NCBI RefSeq assembly: GCF_003721245.1
Contig: NZ_RIZG01000006.1
Location: 160,959-224,958, forward strand
Length of the DNA: 64,000 bases
Source of the DNA: Marinomonas hwangdonensis
GTDB lineage: Bacteria > Pseudomonadota > Gammaproteobacteria > Pseudomonadales > Marinomonadaceae
Reading direction: 5' to 3'
The notes beneath the pieces are model-generated. The model ran no database searches. It was not told where the DNA came from and saw only the letters and a program-made list of their open reading frames with translations. Made by a program: the position numbers and the translations under genes. This document shows, piece by piece, positions 9,194 through 19,610 of this stretch. How positions within the stretch are numbered: position 1 is the stretch's first letter; every line of letters begins with the position of its first letter.

Positions 9194-9817
9194 ATGATTA
9201 AATTAACCAAACGACAGTCTGACGTTCTAGAAACCATTCGCGAATTTATTTGCGAAACAGGATTTCCACCAACGAGGGCAGAAATCGCCCGTCGACTTGG
9301 GTTTAAATCCCCTAACGCAGCAGAAGAGCACCTTAAAGCCCTGTATAAAAAAGGGGCCATTGAAATGCTGTCAGGGGCCTCTAGAGGAATACGCCTTGTA
9401 GACACGCCCCCCATTGATGAAACAAAAGAAGAACTTGGCTTACCCGTTATTGGTAAAGTGGCCGCAGGCTACCCTATTTTAGCGCAAGAAAATATTGCTT
9501 CTCGGGTAAATATTCCCGCCTCCATGTTTTCTCCAAAAGCTGATTATTTTTTATCTGTGTCGGGAACCAGCATGAAAGATGTTGGCATTATGGAAGGCGA
9601 TTTGTTGGCCGTTCATAAAACCAGCGAAGTACGAAACGGTCAAATCGTAGTCGCTCGTATTGGCGACGAAGTGACCGTAAAGCGCTTTGAGAAAAAGGGC
9701 AATATTGTGCGCTTAATACCAGAGAACACAGCGTTTGATGACATCATCATCAATCTTGAAACAGAAGAATTTGCAATAGAAGGCTTATCGGTTGGCGTCA
9801 TTCGACAGGGCCTGTAA
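9194..9817 (+). CDS. lexA: SOS repressor LexA
   Basis: 207 residues. The N-terminal winged helix covers residues 1-65 with the recognition segment [24 protein letters not shown]. The self-cleavage site is Ala91-Gly92 in KVAAGYP. The catalytic dyad is Ser126 (SGTSMKDVG) and Lys163 (EVTVKRF). LexA represses DNA-damage genes until RecA filaments trigger autocleavage. Length is slightly above E. coli (202). The gene sits directly behind two LexA boxes, so it is autoregulated. It is followed by a possible bidirectional hairpin and then the convergent topA operon, the same neighbourhood as in Pseudomonas aeruginosa but without a sulA-like gene next to it. Confidence 0.97.
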   Translation: MIKLTKRQSDVLETIREFICETGFPPTRAEIARRLGFKSPNAAEEHLKALYKKGAIEMLSGASRGIRLVDTPPIDETKEELGLPVIGKVAAGYPILAQENIASRVNIPASMFSPKADYFLSVSGTSMKDVGIMEGDLLAVHKTSEVRNGQIVVARIGDEVTVKRFEKKGNIVRLIPENTAFDDIIINLETEEFAIEGLSVGVIRQGL

Positions 9818-9859
9818 AACACGATTGAAGACTTCAGACAAAACCAAGTCTTTAGCAAA

Positions 9860-9902
9860 CCCCACGCTTCTTGATGTTTGAATGTCAGGAAGTGTGGGGG
9901 TT
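9860..9902. terminator. Possible bidirectional terminator between lexA and the topA operon
   Basis: CCCCACGCTTC (9860-9870) can pair with GAAGTGTGGGG (9889-9899) with one G-T pair, leaving an 18-base loop. It lies in the convergent gap between lexA and the 86-residue gene. There is no clear run of T on either side, so efficiency is uncertain. Confidence 0.45.
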
Positions 9903-9931
9903 GTCACCAATGGCCTTTAATGCATTAACGT

Positions 9932-10192
9932 CTAATGCAGTAACTTCGGCCGCAATTCCTCGTCCTCATAGCCTGAATCATCAAACACAGACTCATCGGA
10001 ATAAACAAAATCAATACCAGCATGAAACATGCATTTTGCTAATTCAAAATACCTATCTTTCAGATAAGAGCGGGTGTCTTCAGGAATCTGAAGTATTGCC
10101 AAAGGCTCGGTCTCCTCACCATCTTCACTGGCTGGCCGTAACACTATATCCCCGTTATCCAGCTCAACAATTTCTAGGTAGGATTCTTTCAT
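9932..10192 (-). CDS. Small acidic conserved protein (PA3009-like position)
   Basis: 86 residues, strongly acidic (ELDNGDIVLRPASEDGEETEPLAILQIPEDTRSYL), no signal peptide or membrane segment, so probably cytoplasmic. It starts 2 bp after the stop of the DUF6586 gene and is the last gene of the topA-DUF6586 operon. In pseudomonads a small gene of similar size occupies the place between lexA/sulA and topA; I identify it by position and general character only. Function unknown. Confidence 0.65.
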   Translation of the reverse strand: MKESYLEIVELDNGDIVLRPASEDGEETEPLAILQIPEDTRSYLKDRYFELAKCMFHAGIDFVYSDESVFDDSGYEDEELRPKLLH

Positions 10193-10194
10193 AT

Positions 10195-10662
10195 CTAATA
10201 CTCTGATGACTCTTCTCTAAAACGTAGTACCAATTCAACCAACTTAGCAAGATACAAACCGACTGAGGCACCATCATCATTACCGCGCCCAATTAAGTTG
10301 TCACTTGGCAAGGCAGACTTAGACACTCGGCATTCAAACTGCACCAAGTATGACTGTTCTAATTGCGCACACCAGGAGCTTGGCTGAGAAAATAAAACAG
10401 ACAATTCTGATAACACAGGAATAGTGATTTGCTTGGCTTCTGCCTCGTCCAATAGCCGAGACACCTCAAGCGACCCCGAGAGGGAATAGGCCGAGGAAAC
10501 TTCTTTCAACAAGCCGTTTAACGCGCTTCTAAGTTGAAAAATAGCCGAACTCTCTAAACCCACATTGAGCCATGCCTCATCGCTGTTTTGGCTTTGTTTG
10601 ATGAAGCGCCGAGCCGCATCTAACTTTTGATTAGTCATACTTGCAAGACTGGCACCACTCAT
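10195..10662 (-). CDS. DUF6586 family protein
   Basis: 155 residues, predicted soluble and helical, rich in Ala, Leu, Ser and Glu ([30 protein letters not shown]). Its ATG overlaps the topA stop codon (ATGA, 4 bp), so translation is coupled to topA. This matches the gene that follows topA in pseudomonads (PA3010 position), annotated as DUF6586. No catalytic motif is visible. The tight coupling suggests a role near DNA topology or simply a shared expression level; function is unknown. Confidence 0.7.
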   Translation of the reverse strand: MSGASLASMTNQKLDAARRFIKQSQNSDEAWLNVGLESSAIFQLRSALNGLLKEVSSAYSLSGSLEVSRLLDEAEAKQITIPVLSELSVLFSQPSSWCAQLEQSYLVQFECRVSKSALPSDNLIGRGNDDGASVGLYLAKLVELVLRFREESSEY

Positions 10663-13286
10663 TTCTTTTTACCTTCTTCAACAACCCACTTGGTACCTAC
10701 ATAAAATGCTTTCCAACCGGTTGGCTTGCCCTCTTCCTCCGTCATAACGTATTGCTCTTTGGTTTTACGGCTATAACGAATAATCGCAGGGCGTCCTTCG
10801 GCGTCTTGTTTGGGCGCTTTAGCAAAGAAATGATATTTAGGATCTATTTGATCCATGTAAGGGATCAACTCCTTCACCAAGGGTGCGCGCGTTTCTCTTT
10901 TACGAGGAAACTGACTGGCAGCTAAAAACAAACCCGTGGCACCATCACGAAGCACATAATGGTCTTCTACCTTCTGGCAGGCTAGATCAGGCATAGGTAC
11001 AGGGTCCATTTTTGGCGGCGCCACTTCACCGTTGCGCAGTAATTTACGCGTATTTTTGCACTCTTCATTGGTACATCCAAAGTACTTACCAAAGCGCCCT
11101 GTTTTAAGTTGCATGTCTGAGCTGCACTTATCGCATTCTATCAAAGGGCCGTCATAGCCTTTGATTTTAAATACGCCCTTCTCTACTTCATAACCGGAAC
11201 AAGAAGGATTATTACCGCAGACATGAAGCTTGCGATGCTCGTCCATCAAGTAACTGTCCATAGCGGAACCACAGAGCTTACAGCGATGCTTATTGATCAA
11301 GGCTTTTGATTCGCCTTCTTCATCATCAACGGCCACGGCTTCATCACCACGAACCAGATTAATGGTGGCTTTACAACGCTCTTTAGGAGGCAAAGAGTAA
11401 CCAGAGCAAGACATAAACACACCCGTACTGGCTGTTCGTATTTGCATAGGTCGAGAACACGTCGGACATTCAATATCCGTCGGCGTGGGTTCGTTTAGCA
11501 TCATGCCGCCCTCAGGCGACTCGGCTTTAGCAAGCACTGAACTGAAATCTTTATAAAACGCATTCAGCGTTTTAATCCAATCTTTATTACCATCTGCAAT
11601 CTCGTCCAACTGCTCTTCCATCTGAGCCGTAAAGCTGAAGTCCATTAGAGAACTGAAGCTGTCTACCAAACGCTCCGTGACAATGTCCCCCATTTTCTCC
11701 GCATAAAAGCGACGATTTTCAACACGAACATAACCACGATCTTGAATCGTAGAAATAATAGATGCGTAGGTAGAGGGACGACCAATACCACGTTTTTCAA
11801 GCTCTTTAACTAAGCTGGCTTCACTAAAGCGTGCGACAGGCTTGGTAAAGTGCTGTTCTGGCAACAGGCTTTCTAAGGTTAAATGCTCACCTTGGGCGAC
11901 ATCGGGTAGGGTATTATCTTCACCTTTTTTAGCCACTGTTTGCATCGCACGCGTGTAACCGTCAAAACGTAAAATACGCCCCTTGGCTTTGAACTCATAT
12001 TCTCCGCTAGTCACCGTAATCGTCGTCGACGTGTATTGTGCTGGCGTCATTTGACATGCCATAAACTGACTGCGGATCAGATCGTATAGACGGTGTGCAT
12101 CTTTTTCCATGCCCAGTAAGTCATCTACTTTGACATTCACATCTGAAGGTCGAATTGCTTCGTGTGCTTCTTGAGCACCTTCTTTACTGCTATAACGTAT
12201 CGGTTCTTTTGGCAGATAAGCATCACCAAAATTAGACAAAATGTAACCACGCAAAGCGTCCACCGCTTCGGCACTCAAATTAGTCGAGTCGGTACGCATG
12301 TAAGTTATGTAGCCACCCTCATACAAACGCTGGGCAAGCATCATGGTTTTCTTTACGCCATAGCCAAGGCGTGTGCTTGCAGCCTGCTGAAGTGTTGATG
12401 TGATAAAAGGCGCTGACGGCTTACTGCTTGTCGGTTTATCTTCTCGGCTACTGACCAAATATTTGGCACCAGCAAGACGAGCAACATGCTCATCAGATTG
12501 AGTCTGGCTGACAGGTCGATATTCTTTATTCTGATATTTTGCGGCTTCAAATTTAATGACTTCTTTCGAAGGAGTCGCAAGCAAGGCGTCTAACTCCCAG
12601 AATTCATCCGGAACAAAAGCGCGAATTTCTTTTTCACGCTCAACAATAAGCCGCACAGCAACCGACTGAACTCGTCCCGCTGACAAACCTCTAGCCACTT
12701 TAGCCCACAGCAAAGGGGATACCATGAAGCCAACAACACGATCTAGAAAGCGTCTTGCCTGCTGGGCATTGACTCGATCCATATCTAATTCTGAGGGTGT
12801 TTCGAAAGCAGACTTGATGGCTTTTTTCGTAATCTCGTTAAACACCACACGTTTGTAACGACTGTCGTCACCGCCAATTGCCTCACGCAAATGCCATGCT
12901 ATGGCCTCACCTTCTCTATCCAAATCGGTTGCGAGATAAATAGTGTCAGCATTTTTAGCCAAGCGCTTAAGCTCATCCACCACCTTCTCTTTACCCGGCA
13001 ACACTTCATAACGCGCTTTCCAGTCATTTTCTGGGTCAACACCCATTCTAGAAATAAGCTGTTGACGTGACTTGTTGGCTTTGTATTCGAGTTTTTCCTC
13101 TGGGCTCATTTTACGCGTCAAAGCGGCTTGCTGAGCACGCTCTTTTGGAGTGGACGTCGCTGTCTTACCAGAAGGTAGATCACGAATGTGCCCGACACTC
13201 GACTTGACAACAAAGTCATTGCCCAGATACTTATTGATGGTTTTCGCCTTTGCTGGCGACTCCACGATAACCAGTGATTTTCCCAT
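10659..13286 (-). CDS. topA: DNA topoisomerase I
   Basis: 875 residues, type IA topoisomerase that relaxes negative supercoils. The Toprim domain starts [16 protein letters not shown] and has the metal site DLDREGE (about 121-127). The active-site Tyr329 lies in [10 protein letters not shown]. The C-terminal quarter holds cysteine pairs of three zinc-ribbon units: [27 protein letters not shown] and CDKC/CTNEEC. It ends in a basic WVVEEGKKK tail. It is the first gene of an operon with the DUF6586 gene and the small acidic gene. Length is similar to E. coli TopA (865). Confidence 0.96.
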   Translation of the reverse strand: MGKSLVIVESPAKAKTINKYLGNDFVVKSSVGHIRDLPSGKTATSTPKERAQQAALTRKMSPEEKLEYKANKSRQQLISRMGVDPENDWKARYEVLPGKEKVVDELKRLAKNADTIYLATDLDREGEAIAWHLREAIGGDDSRYKRVVFNEITKKAIKSAFETPSELDMDRVNAQQARRFLDRVVGFMVSPLLWAKVARGLSAGRVQSVAVRLIVEREKEIRAFVPDEFWELDALLATPSKEVIKFEAAKYQNKEYRPVSQTQSDEHVARLAGAKYLVSSREDKPTSSKPSAPFITSTLQQAASTRLGYGVKKTMMLAQRLYEGGYITYMRTDSTNLSAEAVDALRGYILSNFGDAYLPKEPIRYSSKEGAQEAHEAIRPSDVNVKVDDLLGMEKDAHRLYDLIRSQFMACQMTPAQYTSTTITVTSGEYEFKAKGRILRFDGYTRAMQTVAKKGEDNTLPDVAQGEHLTLESLLPEQHFTKPVARFSEASLVKELEKRGIGRPSTYASIISTIQDRGYVRVENRRFYAEKMGDIVTERLVDSFSSLMDFSFTAQMEEQLDEIADGNKDWIKTLNAFYKDFSSVLAKAESPEGGMMLNEPTPTDIECPTCSRPMQIRTASTGVFMSCSGYSLPPKERCKATINLVRGDEAVAVDDEEGESKALINKHRCKLCGSAMDSYLMDEHRKLHVCGNNPSCSGYEVEKGVFKIKGYDGPLIECDKCSSDMQLKTGRFGKYFGCTNEECKNTRKLLRNGEVAPPKMDPVPMPDLACQKVEDHYVLRDGATGLFLAASQFPRKRETRAPLVKELIPYMDQIDPKYHFFAKAPKQDAEGRPAIIRYSRKTKEQYVMTEEEGKPTGWKAFYVGTKWVVEEGKKK

Positions 13287-13476
13287 TGAACTGTGTAAGC
13301 CTTTTGATAAATTAGGTCTGCAAATTGACGTTGCACGAAGTATAATCTTTAGGGGCGCTGATATTAAGCAAACACCTTTTATATAACAAGCGATCCCTGT
13401 ATTGTTTCACACATTAAATCTTACTGAGCTTAGTATTGCTTATTTAACATACTGAATTCTCCTCTTAAGGACAATC

Positions 13477-14229
13477 ATGGCAACACTTCAAATTTTAACC
13501 ATTGCTTTTTTAATCATTATTGTTCTTTTGTCGGTGGTTATTGGCTCTCGCGCTCATCAAAAAGAAAGAGAGCTCACAGAGCGAAGAGTCAAACAGCTAC
13601 AACTCTCTAACCGAGCTGATCGAGTAGAGCAGCATATTCGTGGCCTCAAATACATCAATACCGATACCATTGCCACCGATGTACTGTATGACTTCTATCT
13701 AGACACACTTCGCGAGCTTCTGCAATACACCTATGATCCGGAAAAAGTAGAGATACGCATCGCAACAGCGGAAGAAAACCGTAACGAAGAGCCTGTTATT
13801 TTCAACACAGAACCCGAGGTATTAAGCTTCCAAGAAAAAACCAATTACAAGGAGCGCCTCACAAAGCTCGCCAAAATGCTGCTGTATTTACGCAGAAAAG
13901 GCCGAATCAGCAACGCTCACTATCAAGCTTGCTACGAATATGTTCGCTGGCTAAATCTATGGGTTCAACTCAATCGCCAAATGGTCCAAGCAAACAAAAA
14001 TTTTAATAATGGGGATATGCGAGTCGCTCAAACTCTGTATAGCGTCATCCTTTCACATCTCAAATCAGACTCCACCGTCAGACCTGAGAAGAAAGTACTC
14101 ACTGACTTTGTCAACGACCGTATTAAACAAATATTATCGCCCACGATAGAGTCCATCAAAGATGCTGAAAACCCAGAAGATGCAGTAGCGGAACTCATCA
14201 AAAATATGGAACTCCCTAAAAGCAGTTAA
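13477..14229 (+). CDS. Unknown membrane-anchored helical protein
   Basis: 250 residues. A single N-terminal membrane segment (LQILTIAFLIIIVLLSVVIG, about residues 4-23) is followed by a highly charged, probably coiled-coil stretch (HQKERELTERRVKQLQL) and a helical cytoplasmic body. The end is EDAVAELIKNMELPKSS. RBS AAGGA lies 6 bases before the ATG. I do not recognise a family. It is divergent from topA and convergent with the next gene (8 bp apart). Topology suggests an inner-membrane anchored scaffold, but that is inference. Confidence 0.7.
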   Translation: MATLQILTIAFLIIIVLLSVVIGSRAHQKERELTERRVKQLQLSNRADRVEQHIRGLKYINTDTIATDVLYDFYLDTLRELLQYTYDPEKVEIRIATAEENRNEEPVIFNTEPEVLSFQEKTNYKERLTKLAKMLLYLRRKGRISNAHYQACYEYVRWLNLWVQLNRQMVQANKNFNNGDMRVAQTLYSVILSHLKSDSTVRPEKKVLTDFVNDRIKQILSPTIESIKDAENPEDAVAELIKNMELPKSS

Positions 14230-14237
14230 TCAACGGC

Positions 14238-14717
14238 TTACCCATTCAACTCAGCCAACTCGAATACCAGCTCAGCTAGTGAGTTCAAATCTTGCTCGCC
14301 TCCTTCTTCATCCCAGTAGAAAGAGACGCTTTCACTGGATATTTTCACTCCAGACAGTAAGGCGGCATGACGCTCCAACTTGTTTTTTGACACCTCAGAT
14401 AGGTTGATATCGTCACTGCACCACCAACCTTGAGCAACCGACCGATATTTCCACACCTCGTAAGGCAAAAGCCAGATAGATTTGCTTATCTTTTTGTTGG
14501 CTTTAGGTCGATGATAAAAATACCCGACGGTTTTTTTTCGACTTGTTGACTTATCCCACTTGTCAGGCAACTCAATTGATGTAAGCTGGACACTGAGTTT
14601 TAGCGGCCGAGCTTGCACACGCAGTGCCATTCTCTGGCGCTCTCTTTCGGGCGGCATAATCCATAGCGCTGAACACATTAACGATATTACAATACAGACA
14701 ACGATAAGAGCGGTCAT
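14238..14717 (-). CDS. Unknown single-span membrane protein
   Basis: 159 residues. The N-terminus (MTALIVVCIVISLMCSALWIM) is one hydrophobic span that may be an uncleaved anchor or a signal peptide. The rest is soluble, basic in the middle (SRKKTVGYFYHRPKANKKISKS) and acidic at the end (DEEGGEQDLNSLAELVFELAEL). No family recognised. It faces the 250-residue gene tail to tail with 8 bp between them, and is divergent from the universal stress protein gene. Confidence 0.6.
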   Translation of the reverse strand: MTALIVVCIVISLMCSALWIMPPERERQRMALRVQARPLKLSVQLTSIELPDKWDKSTSRKKTVGYFYHRPKANKKISKSIWLLPYEVWKYRSVAQGWWCSDDINLSEVSKNKLERHAALLSGVKISSESVSFYWDEEGGEQDLNSLAELVFELAELNG

Positions 14718-14782
14718 ATATTTTATGTCTCTCTAATTTTGAACTAGAATTAAGTGATTAAGCCAATTTTTGGAGGCATTCT

Positions 14783-15217
14783 ATGCTGTACAACAGAATA
14801 TTACTCGCAGTTGATTTAACCGATGAAAGCATTAAAGTAGCCAATAAAGCCGCCGCGTTATGCAAAGCAACTGGTGCACAGCTGACCGTTCTGCATGTTA
14901 TTGAATCTTTAAACTACGCTTACGGTGGTGATGTACCTATTGACATAACAGACATCCAAGCCCAGCTCCAAGAAACAGCAAAAGAGCGTATGGCGATCCT
15001 AGTAGCGCAACTTGACACACCCGTACAAGAAAGCTGTATTTCACAAGGCGGCATAGAAAGCGAAATACATCGCGTCGCTGAAGAAAAGCAAGCCGATCTA
15101 ATTGTTGTTGGCAGCCATTGTCGTCATGGATTAGCTTTACTTTTAGGCTCTACGGCAAATGGCGTACTTCACGGCGCACCTTGCGATGTACTCGCAGTCA
15201 AAGTGACTAAGGCGTAA
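14783..15217 (+). CDS. Universal stress protein (UspA family)
   Basis: 144 residues, a single Usp domain. It begins MLYNRILLAVDLTDES, the usual first strand with the conserved Asp, and ends with the ATP-loop pattern GSHCRHGLALLLGSTANGVL (G-x2-G-x9-G-S/T type) followed by PCDVLAVKV. GGAGG is 6 bases before the ATG. Usp proteins bind ATP or act as chaperone-like stress factors; the specific signal is unknown. The gene is monocistronic, followed by a hairpin shared with cysS. Confidence 0.9.
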   Translation: MLYNRILLAVDLTDESIKVANKAAALCKATGAQLTVLHVIESLNYAYGGDVPIDITDIQAQLQETAKERMAILVAQLDTPVQESCISQGGIESEIHRVAEEKQADLIVVGSHCRHGLALLLGSTANGVLHGAPCDVLAVKVTKA

Positions 15218-15248
15218 GAGTTTACCTCGCGACTAAAGACCAACAAAA

Positions 15249-15275
15249 AGGCGATGATCACATCGCCCTTTTATT
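15249..15275. terminator. Bidirectional terminator between usp and cysS
   Basis: GGCGATG (15250-15256) pairs with CATCGCC (15261-15267) around the loop ATCA. The stem is preceded by A5 and followed by CTTTTATTG, so it can serve the plus-strand usp gene and, read the other way, cysS. Confidence 0.8.
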
Positions 15276-15289
15276 GTTTTCATCGATTC

Positions 15290-16672
15290 TTAACGCCTTG
15301 TCCAAGTCGTCCCTTCTCGACTGTCTAAAAGTTCAATACCTTGACTGGCCAATTCATCACGGACCTCGTCACCGCGAGCAAAGTTTTTGTCCTTACGCGC
15401 CTGCGCTCTTTCATCAATCAACGCCTGTATTGCTTCGTCACTCAAGCCTTCTGACACTGTGCTATTTTGCATAAAATAGTCTGGATCTTGATAAAGCAAA
15501 CCAAGTAAATCTGCCAGCGAACGCAATTCTGCGGCCAAAGACATGGCTTTACTGGCATCTTCCGTTTTAGCTTTATTGAGATCTCGCACCAATTCGAACA
15601 ACACAGAAACAGCAACCGCCGTATTAAAATCGTCCTTCATCGCTTCTTCGAAACGCTCAGTAAACTGACTTGGCGCATAGTGCTCTGCCACATCTTGATG
15701 ACGTAACGCCGTGTATAGACGCTCTAAGGCCACTTTTGCTTCTAACAAACTCTGATCAGAATAATCGATGGCACTGCGATATTGACTAGACACCATCAGA
15801 TAGCGAACCACCTCAGGATTAAACTTGGCCAATACATCGCGCACTGTGAAGAAGTTACCCAAAGACTTGGACATCTTTTCGTTGTTCACCCGAACCGCGC
15901 CACAGTGCATCCAGTAGTTAACATAGTCCTTACCTGTGGCCGCTTCTGACTGAGCAATTTCATTCTCATGGTGTGGAAACTTAAGATCAGGACCACCACC
16001 ATGAATATCAAAATGGCTGCCCAAACAACTCGTCGACATGGCAGAACATTCAATGTGCCAACCAGGCCGTCCCTGCCCCCAAGGTGAAGACCAAGACACT
16101 TCACCCTCTTTCGCTTGTTTCCACAAAACAAAATCAGCCGGATGTTCTTTTGATGCTTCCACGTCGATACGCGCACCGGCCAACATGTCGTCAAGCTTGC
16201 GGTTATTTAATTTACCGTAATCTTTGAACTTAGTTGCTCGGTAGTAAACATCACCAGAAGCACCTTGATAGGCAAACTCTTTATCAATAAGAATTTGTAC
16301 CATATCAATGATTTCTTGCATAAATTCCGTCGCTTTTGGCTCGCGATCTGGCATTTTGTTTCCAAGTCGAAGCTCATCTTCACGCTGTGCTGCAATCATT
16401 CGCTCAGTCAAAGACTGGGTTGATTCATTATTCTCTTCAGCACGCTTGATGATCTTGTCATCCACATCGGTAATGTTACGAACGTAATTCAACTCATAGC
16501 CAAGGTGACGAATAAAACGCGAAATAACATCAAAAGAAATCATCGCACGTGCATGCCCTATGTGGCAGAAGTCATAGACTGTATTACCACAGACGTACAT
16601 ACCGACTTTGCCGTCAACAATCGGTTTGAAAACTTCTTTTTTACCACTAAGGGTATTGTAAATCTTTAGCAT
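15290..16672 (-). CDS. cysS: Cysteinyl-tRNA synthetase
   Basis: 460 residues, class I synthetase. HIGH motif at 37-40 (CHIGHARAM), KMSKS at 266-270 (KMSKSLGNFF). The zinc ligands expected for the family are visible: Cys28, Cys209, His234 and Glu238. Length is that of E. coli CysS (461). The start lies 4 bp after the glnS stop, so both synthetases form one operon, glnS first. Confidence 0.97.
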   Translation of the reverse strand: MLKIYNTLSGKKEVFKPIVDGKVGMYVCGNTVYDFCHIGHARAMISFDVISRFIRHLGYELNYVRNITDVDDKIIKRAEENNESTQSLTERMIAAQREDELRLGNKMPDREPKATEFMQEIIDMVQILIDKEFAYQGASGDVYYRATKFKDYGKLNNRKLDDMLAGARIDVEASKEHPADFVLWKQAKEGEVSWSSPWGQGRPGWHIECSAMSTSCLGSHFDIHGGGPDLKFPHHENEIAQSEAATGKDYVNYWMHCGAVRVNNEKMSKSLGNFFTVRDVLAKFNPEVVRYLMVSSQYRSAIDYSDQSLLEAKVALERLYTALRHQDVAEHYAPSQFTERFEEAMKDDFNTAVAVSVLFELVRDLNKAKTEDASKAMSLAAELRSLADLLGLLYQDPDYFMQNSTVSEGLSDEAIQALIDERAQARKDKNFARGDEVRDELASQGIELLDSREGTTWTRR

Positions 16673-16676
16673 GTGT

Positions 16677-18350
16677 TCAGTTTCCTTTTGCTTCTATTTT
16701 TGCCCAAGAATCGCGCAGTGTGACGGTACGGTTAAACACCAAATCGTCTTCTTTTAAATCTCGGCAGAAATACCCTTCACGCTCAAACTGGAAGCCCTGG
16801 CCTTTATGAGACGCCACCAGCGAAGGCTCAACTTTGGCATTGGTTAGCACAGTCAAAGAATCTGGGTTAATAAAGTCTAAGAAAGTTTTATCTTCATAAT
16901 TGGCGTCAGGCGCTTCGTTAACGAACAGACGATCGTAAAGATTCACTCTTGCGTCTACTGCATGTTTTGCACTAACCCAATGAATCACCCCTTTTGGTTT
17001 GTAATCTTCTGGATTCACACCAAGGGTATTTTCATCATAGCGACAAAGCAGCTCGACCACGTCACCGGCTTCATTTTTGATTGCTTCATCACAGGTGATC
17101 ACGTAACCACCACGAAGACGAACCGCACCGCCCAGTGTCAAACGCTTCCACTTCCGAGGTGGCACTTCAGCAAAATCCGCCGCATCAATGTACAGCTCTT
17201 TACTAAACGGCACTTCACGCGTTCCCGCTTCTTCGTTTTTCGGATGATTTCCAACCGTGAAAATTTCTTCTTTGTCAGCAGGATAGTTGGTCAAGGTCAC
17301 CTTAATTGGATTTAACACCACCATGACACGATTTGCGCTTGCGTCCAAATCTTCACGAATAGCGTGCTCTAGCATGCCAACATCCACAACACCGTCAGAT
17401 TTGGTCACGCCAATACGCTCACAGAAATTTCGGATAGACAACGCCGTGTAACCACGACGACGCAGACCGGAAATCGTTGGCATACGCGGGTCATCCCAGC
17501 CATAAACGTGTTTTTCATCCACTAACTGCTTAAGCTTACGCTTACTCGTCACTGTGTAGTTTAAGTTCAAACGCGCGAATTCAATTTGCTGTGGATGCGC
17601 TGTCTTTAATGTTTCTAGCACCCAATCGTACAATGGTCGGTGATCTTGGAATTCCAGCGTACAAACAGAATGCGTAATATTTTCCAAGGCATCGGACAAG
17701 CAATGTGTGAAGTCATACATTGGGTACACACACCACTTATCGCCCGTTTGATGATGGTGCACATGGCGAACGCGATAAATGATCGGATCGCGCATGTTAA
17801 TATTTGGGCTAGCCATATCAATTTTGGCACGCAAAACCACTTCACCATCTTTGTACTTACCGTCTTTCATGTCCATGAAAATGGCCATGTTTTCTTCTAC
17901 GGTACGGTCACGGAATGGACTGTTCTTGCCTGGCTCTTTCAACGTGCCACGGTATTCACGCATCTGCTCCGCGTTTAGCTCACAAGCATAGGCCTTACCG
18001 GCCTGAATGAGCTGAACAGCAAAATCGAATAGCTCGTCAAAATAGTCCGAGGCAAATTTAGGCTCACCGCTCCACTGAAAGCCAAGCCATTCCACATCAC
18101 GCTTAATAGACTCTATGTATTCAACACTTTCCTTCTCAGGGTTGGTGTCATCAAAACGTAGATTACATTGACCGTTGTAACGCTGCGCTAAGCCAAAGTT
18201 AAGACAAATGGATTTCGCATGACCAATGTGTAAGTAGCCATTTGGCTCAGGTGGAAAGCGAGTAAAAACCTTACCGCCATGCTTACCTGATTCGTTATCT
18301 TTATCAATGATTTGGGTAATGAAATTACCTGGTTTAGACGTTTCTGACAT
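16677..18350 (-). CDS. glnS: Glutaminyl-tRNA synthetase
   Basis: 557 residues from the ATG at 18350, close to E. coli GlnS (554). An in-frame TTG 36 bases upstream would add a non-conserved leader and was not chosen, though no strong RBS precedes either. HIGH motif at 41-44 (YLHIGHAKS). The second signature reads VTSKRKL, where most GlnS have VMSKRK. Further typical stretches are [18 protein letters not shown] and the two C-terminal beta-barrel domains. The gene heads the glnS-cysS operon and its 5' end overlaps a degraded azlD gene. Confidence 0.95.
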   Translation of the reverse strand: MSETSKPGNFITQIIDKDNESGKHGGKVFTRFPPEPNGYLHIGHAKSICLNFGLAQRYNGQCNLRFDDTNPEKESVEYIESIKRDVEWLGFQWSGEPKFASDYFDELFDFAVQLIQAGKAYACELNAEQMREYRGTLKEPGKNSPFRDRTVEENMAIFMDMKDGKYKDGEVVLRAKIDMASPNINMRDPIIYRVRHVHHHQTGDKWCVYPMYDFTHCLSDALENITHSVCTLEFQDHRPLYDWVLETLKTAHPQQIEFARLNLNYTVTSKRKLKQLVDEKHVYGWDDPRMPTISGLRRRGYTALSIRNFCERIGVTKSDGVVDVGMLEHAIREDLDASANRVMVVLNPIKVTLTNYPADKEEIFTVGNHPKNEEAGTREVPFSKELYIDAADFAEVPPRKWKRLTLGGAVRLRGGYVITCDEAIKNEAGDVVELLCRYDENTLGVNPEDYKPKGVIHWVSAKHAVDARVNLYDRLFVNEAPDANYEDKTFLDFINPDSLTVLTNAKVEPSLVASHKGQGFQFEREGYFCRDLKEDDLVFNRTVTLRDSWAKIEAKGN

Positions 18351-18657
18351 GTTTGATGTAAGTCCCGATAAGTGTTGGTCTAACAATATTGTTACTTTGA
18401 CCCATAAGTATATAGTAATTAGGTTTGCATAGGATATTGAGCAGAAAATCTTTTCCGCCTTTTTCTCTTTTTTTATAAAGAAAATACGTACTCCGCCACA
18501 AAGAAAACCCAGAAACCACTAGAATGACCAGCAACTGATGTTGACGCCAAACGCCAACAACAAAAGCAGCTAACGCACCAAGCAACCAAGGATTAGACAA
18601 TGAGAAATCTATGTGCTGATTCGGCATCAAGGTCATAGGGGTGATAATGGCCATCAA
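18334..18657 (-). pseudogene. Truncated azlD (branched-chain amino acid transport) remnant
   Basis: The reverse frame opening at 18657 encodes ITPMTLMPNQHIDFSLSN, PWLLGALAAFVVGVWRQH and [16 protein letters not shown]. This is the wording of the C-terminal half of AzlD-type proteins (proline/glycine turn, then two hydrophobic spans), which are ~100-110 residues long. The first half is missing: a TAA closes the frame 45 bases upstream and only ~135 bp separate it from queC, too little for the lost ~60 residues plus an azlC partner, which is also absent. The frame then runs into the glnS start without a natural end. I call it a deletion relic; an alternative is a very short unrelated membrane protein. 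Confidence 0.5.
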
Positions 18658-18754
18658 AACCCTGCTTTTCTTCTCCCCTTTTGTGCTTTCTTATGTTGAG
18701 TTTCCTAGTTTGATATTGTGGCCTTCTGCTATACTCCAACGCTTTATCAACCCT

Positions 18755-18780
18755 GTCTTTTTACATTCAAAAAGACTTTT
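18755..18780 (+). promoter_or_regulatory. Hairpin in the queC leader
   Basis: GTCTTTTT (18755-18762) and AAAAAGAC (18769-18776) form an 8 bp stem with a 6-base loop, followed by TTTT and then the RBS region ACGAGGACAC before the queC ATG at 18795. A TATACT (-10 like) lies about 25 bp upstream at 18730. The element could attenuate or shape queC expression. It does not match the preQ1 riboswitch pattern. Confidence 0.35.
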
Positions 18781-18794
18781 ACGAGGACACAAGC

Positions 18795-19454
18795 ATGTCT
18801 GAAAAAGCCGTCGTGGTGTATTCAGGAGGAATGGATTCTTTCACTGTTCTGAATACGGCCATTCAAAACGGGCTGGAGGTTTACGCTTTATCCTTTAACT
18901 ACGGACAAAAGCACAGCAAAGAGCTCGAGGTTGCCGCACAGGTATGTCGTGAATTAGGCGTTTCTCATAAAGTTGTCGACATTACCGCAATCAACAGTTT
19001 AATGGCAAACTCATCGCTCACCGGCGATGCTGAAATCCCGGAAGGCCATTACGAAAGCGACAGCATGAAGTCAACCGTAGTACCAAACCGCAATATGGTC
19101 TTACTCTCCATGGCCATTGCTTATGCGGTGTCATTAGAGGCTGGCAAAGTCTATTACGGTGCGCACTCTGGCGACCACCACATTTATCCAGATTGTCGCC
19201 CTGAATTCGTCGAGGCCATGAACGCGGTATCAAAAATAGCAAACTATCAATCCGTTGAAATCGTCACGCCATTTTTACATGCGTCAAAAGGCGAGATTTT
19301 AAAAGCAGGATTAAGCATGAATCTTAACTATGCCAATACCTGGACATGTTACAATGGTCGCGAAAAATCGTGTGGCAAATGTGGTGCTTGTAACGAACGC
19401 CTAGAAGCGTTTGCCGAACAAGGCAAAACAGATCCACTAGAATACGAAGCGTAA
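18795..19454 (+). CDS. queC: 7-cyano-7-deazaguanine synthase QueC
   Basis: 219 residues. QueC converts 7-carboxy-7-deazaguanine to preQ0 with ATP and ammonia in queuosine synthesis. The PP-loop SGGMDS is at 10-15. The zinc cysteines are in the C-terminal [18 protein letters not shown]. Length matches the family (E. coli 231). queE follows after 156 bp on the same strand, so the two enzymes of successive steps lie together; queD is not in the window. Confidence 0.95.
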   Translation: MSEKAVVVYSGGMDSFTVLNTAIQNGLEVYALSFNYGQKHSKELEVAAQVCRELGVSHKVVDITAINSLMANSSLTGDAEIPEGHYESDSMKSTVVPNRNMVLLSMAIAYAVSLEAGKVYYGAHSGDHHIYPDCRPEFVEAMNAVSKIANYQSVEIVTPFLHASKGEILKAGLSMNLNYANTWTCYNGREKSCGKCGACNERLEAFAEQGKTDPLEYEA

Positions 19455-19610
19455 CCACAGAGTTAAACCCAAAACTTAAACTGATTTTAGTGTGTTTGCT
19501 TTAATGCGAGTTGGCTTTTGTTCCACAAATGACCGATTTCGCCATTAAATTATCAACTAAAGTTATAACCCTTACCTCGACTGTTTTCGAGATGTAACAG
19601 GTGTAACCCA

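Noticed and set aside
18755..18794. preQ1 riboswitch upstream of queC
   Set aside because: The AT-rich hairpin lacks the conserved CTA and A-rich tail pattern of known preQ1 riboswitches.
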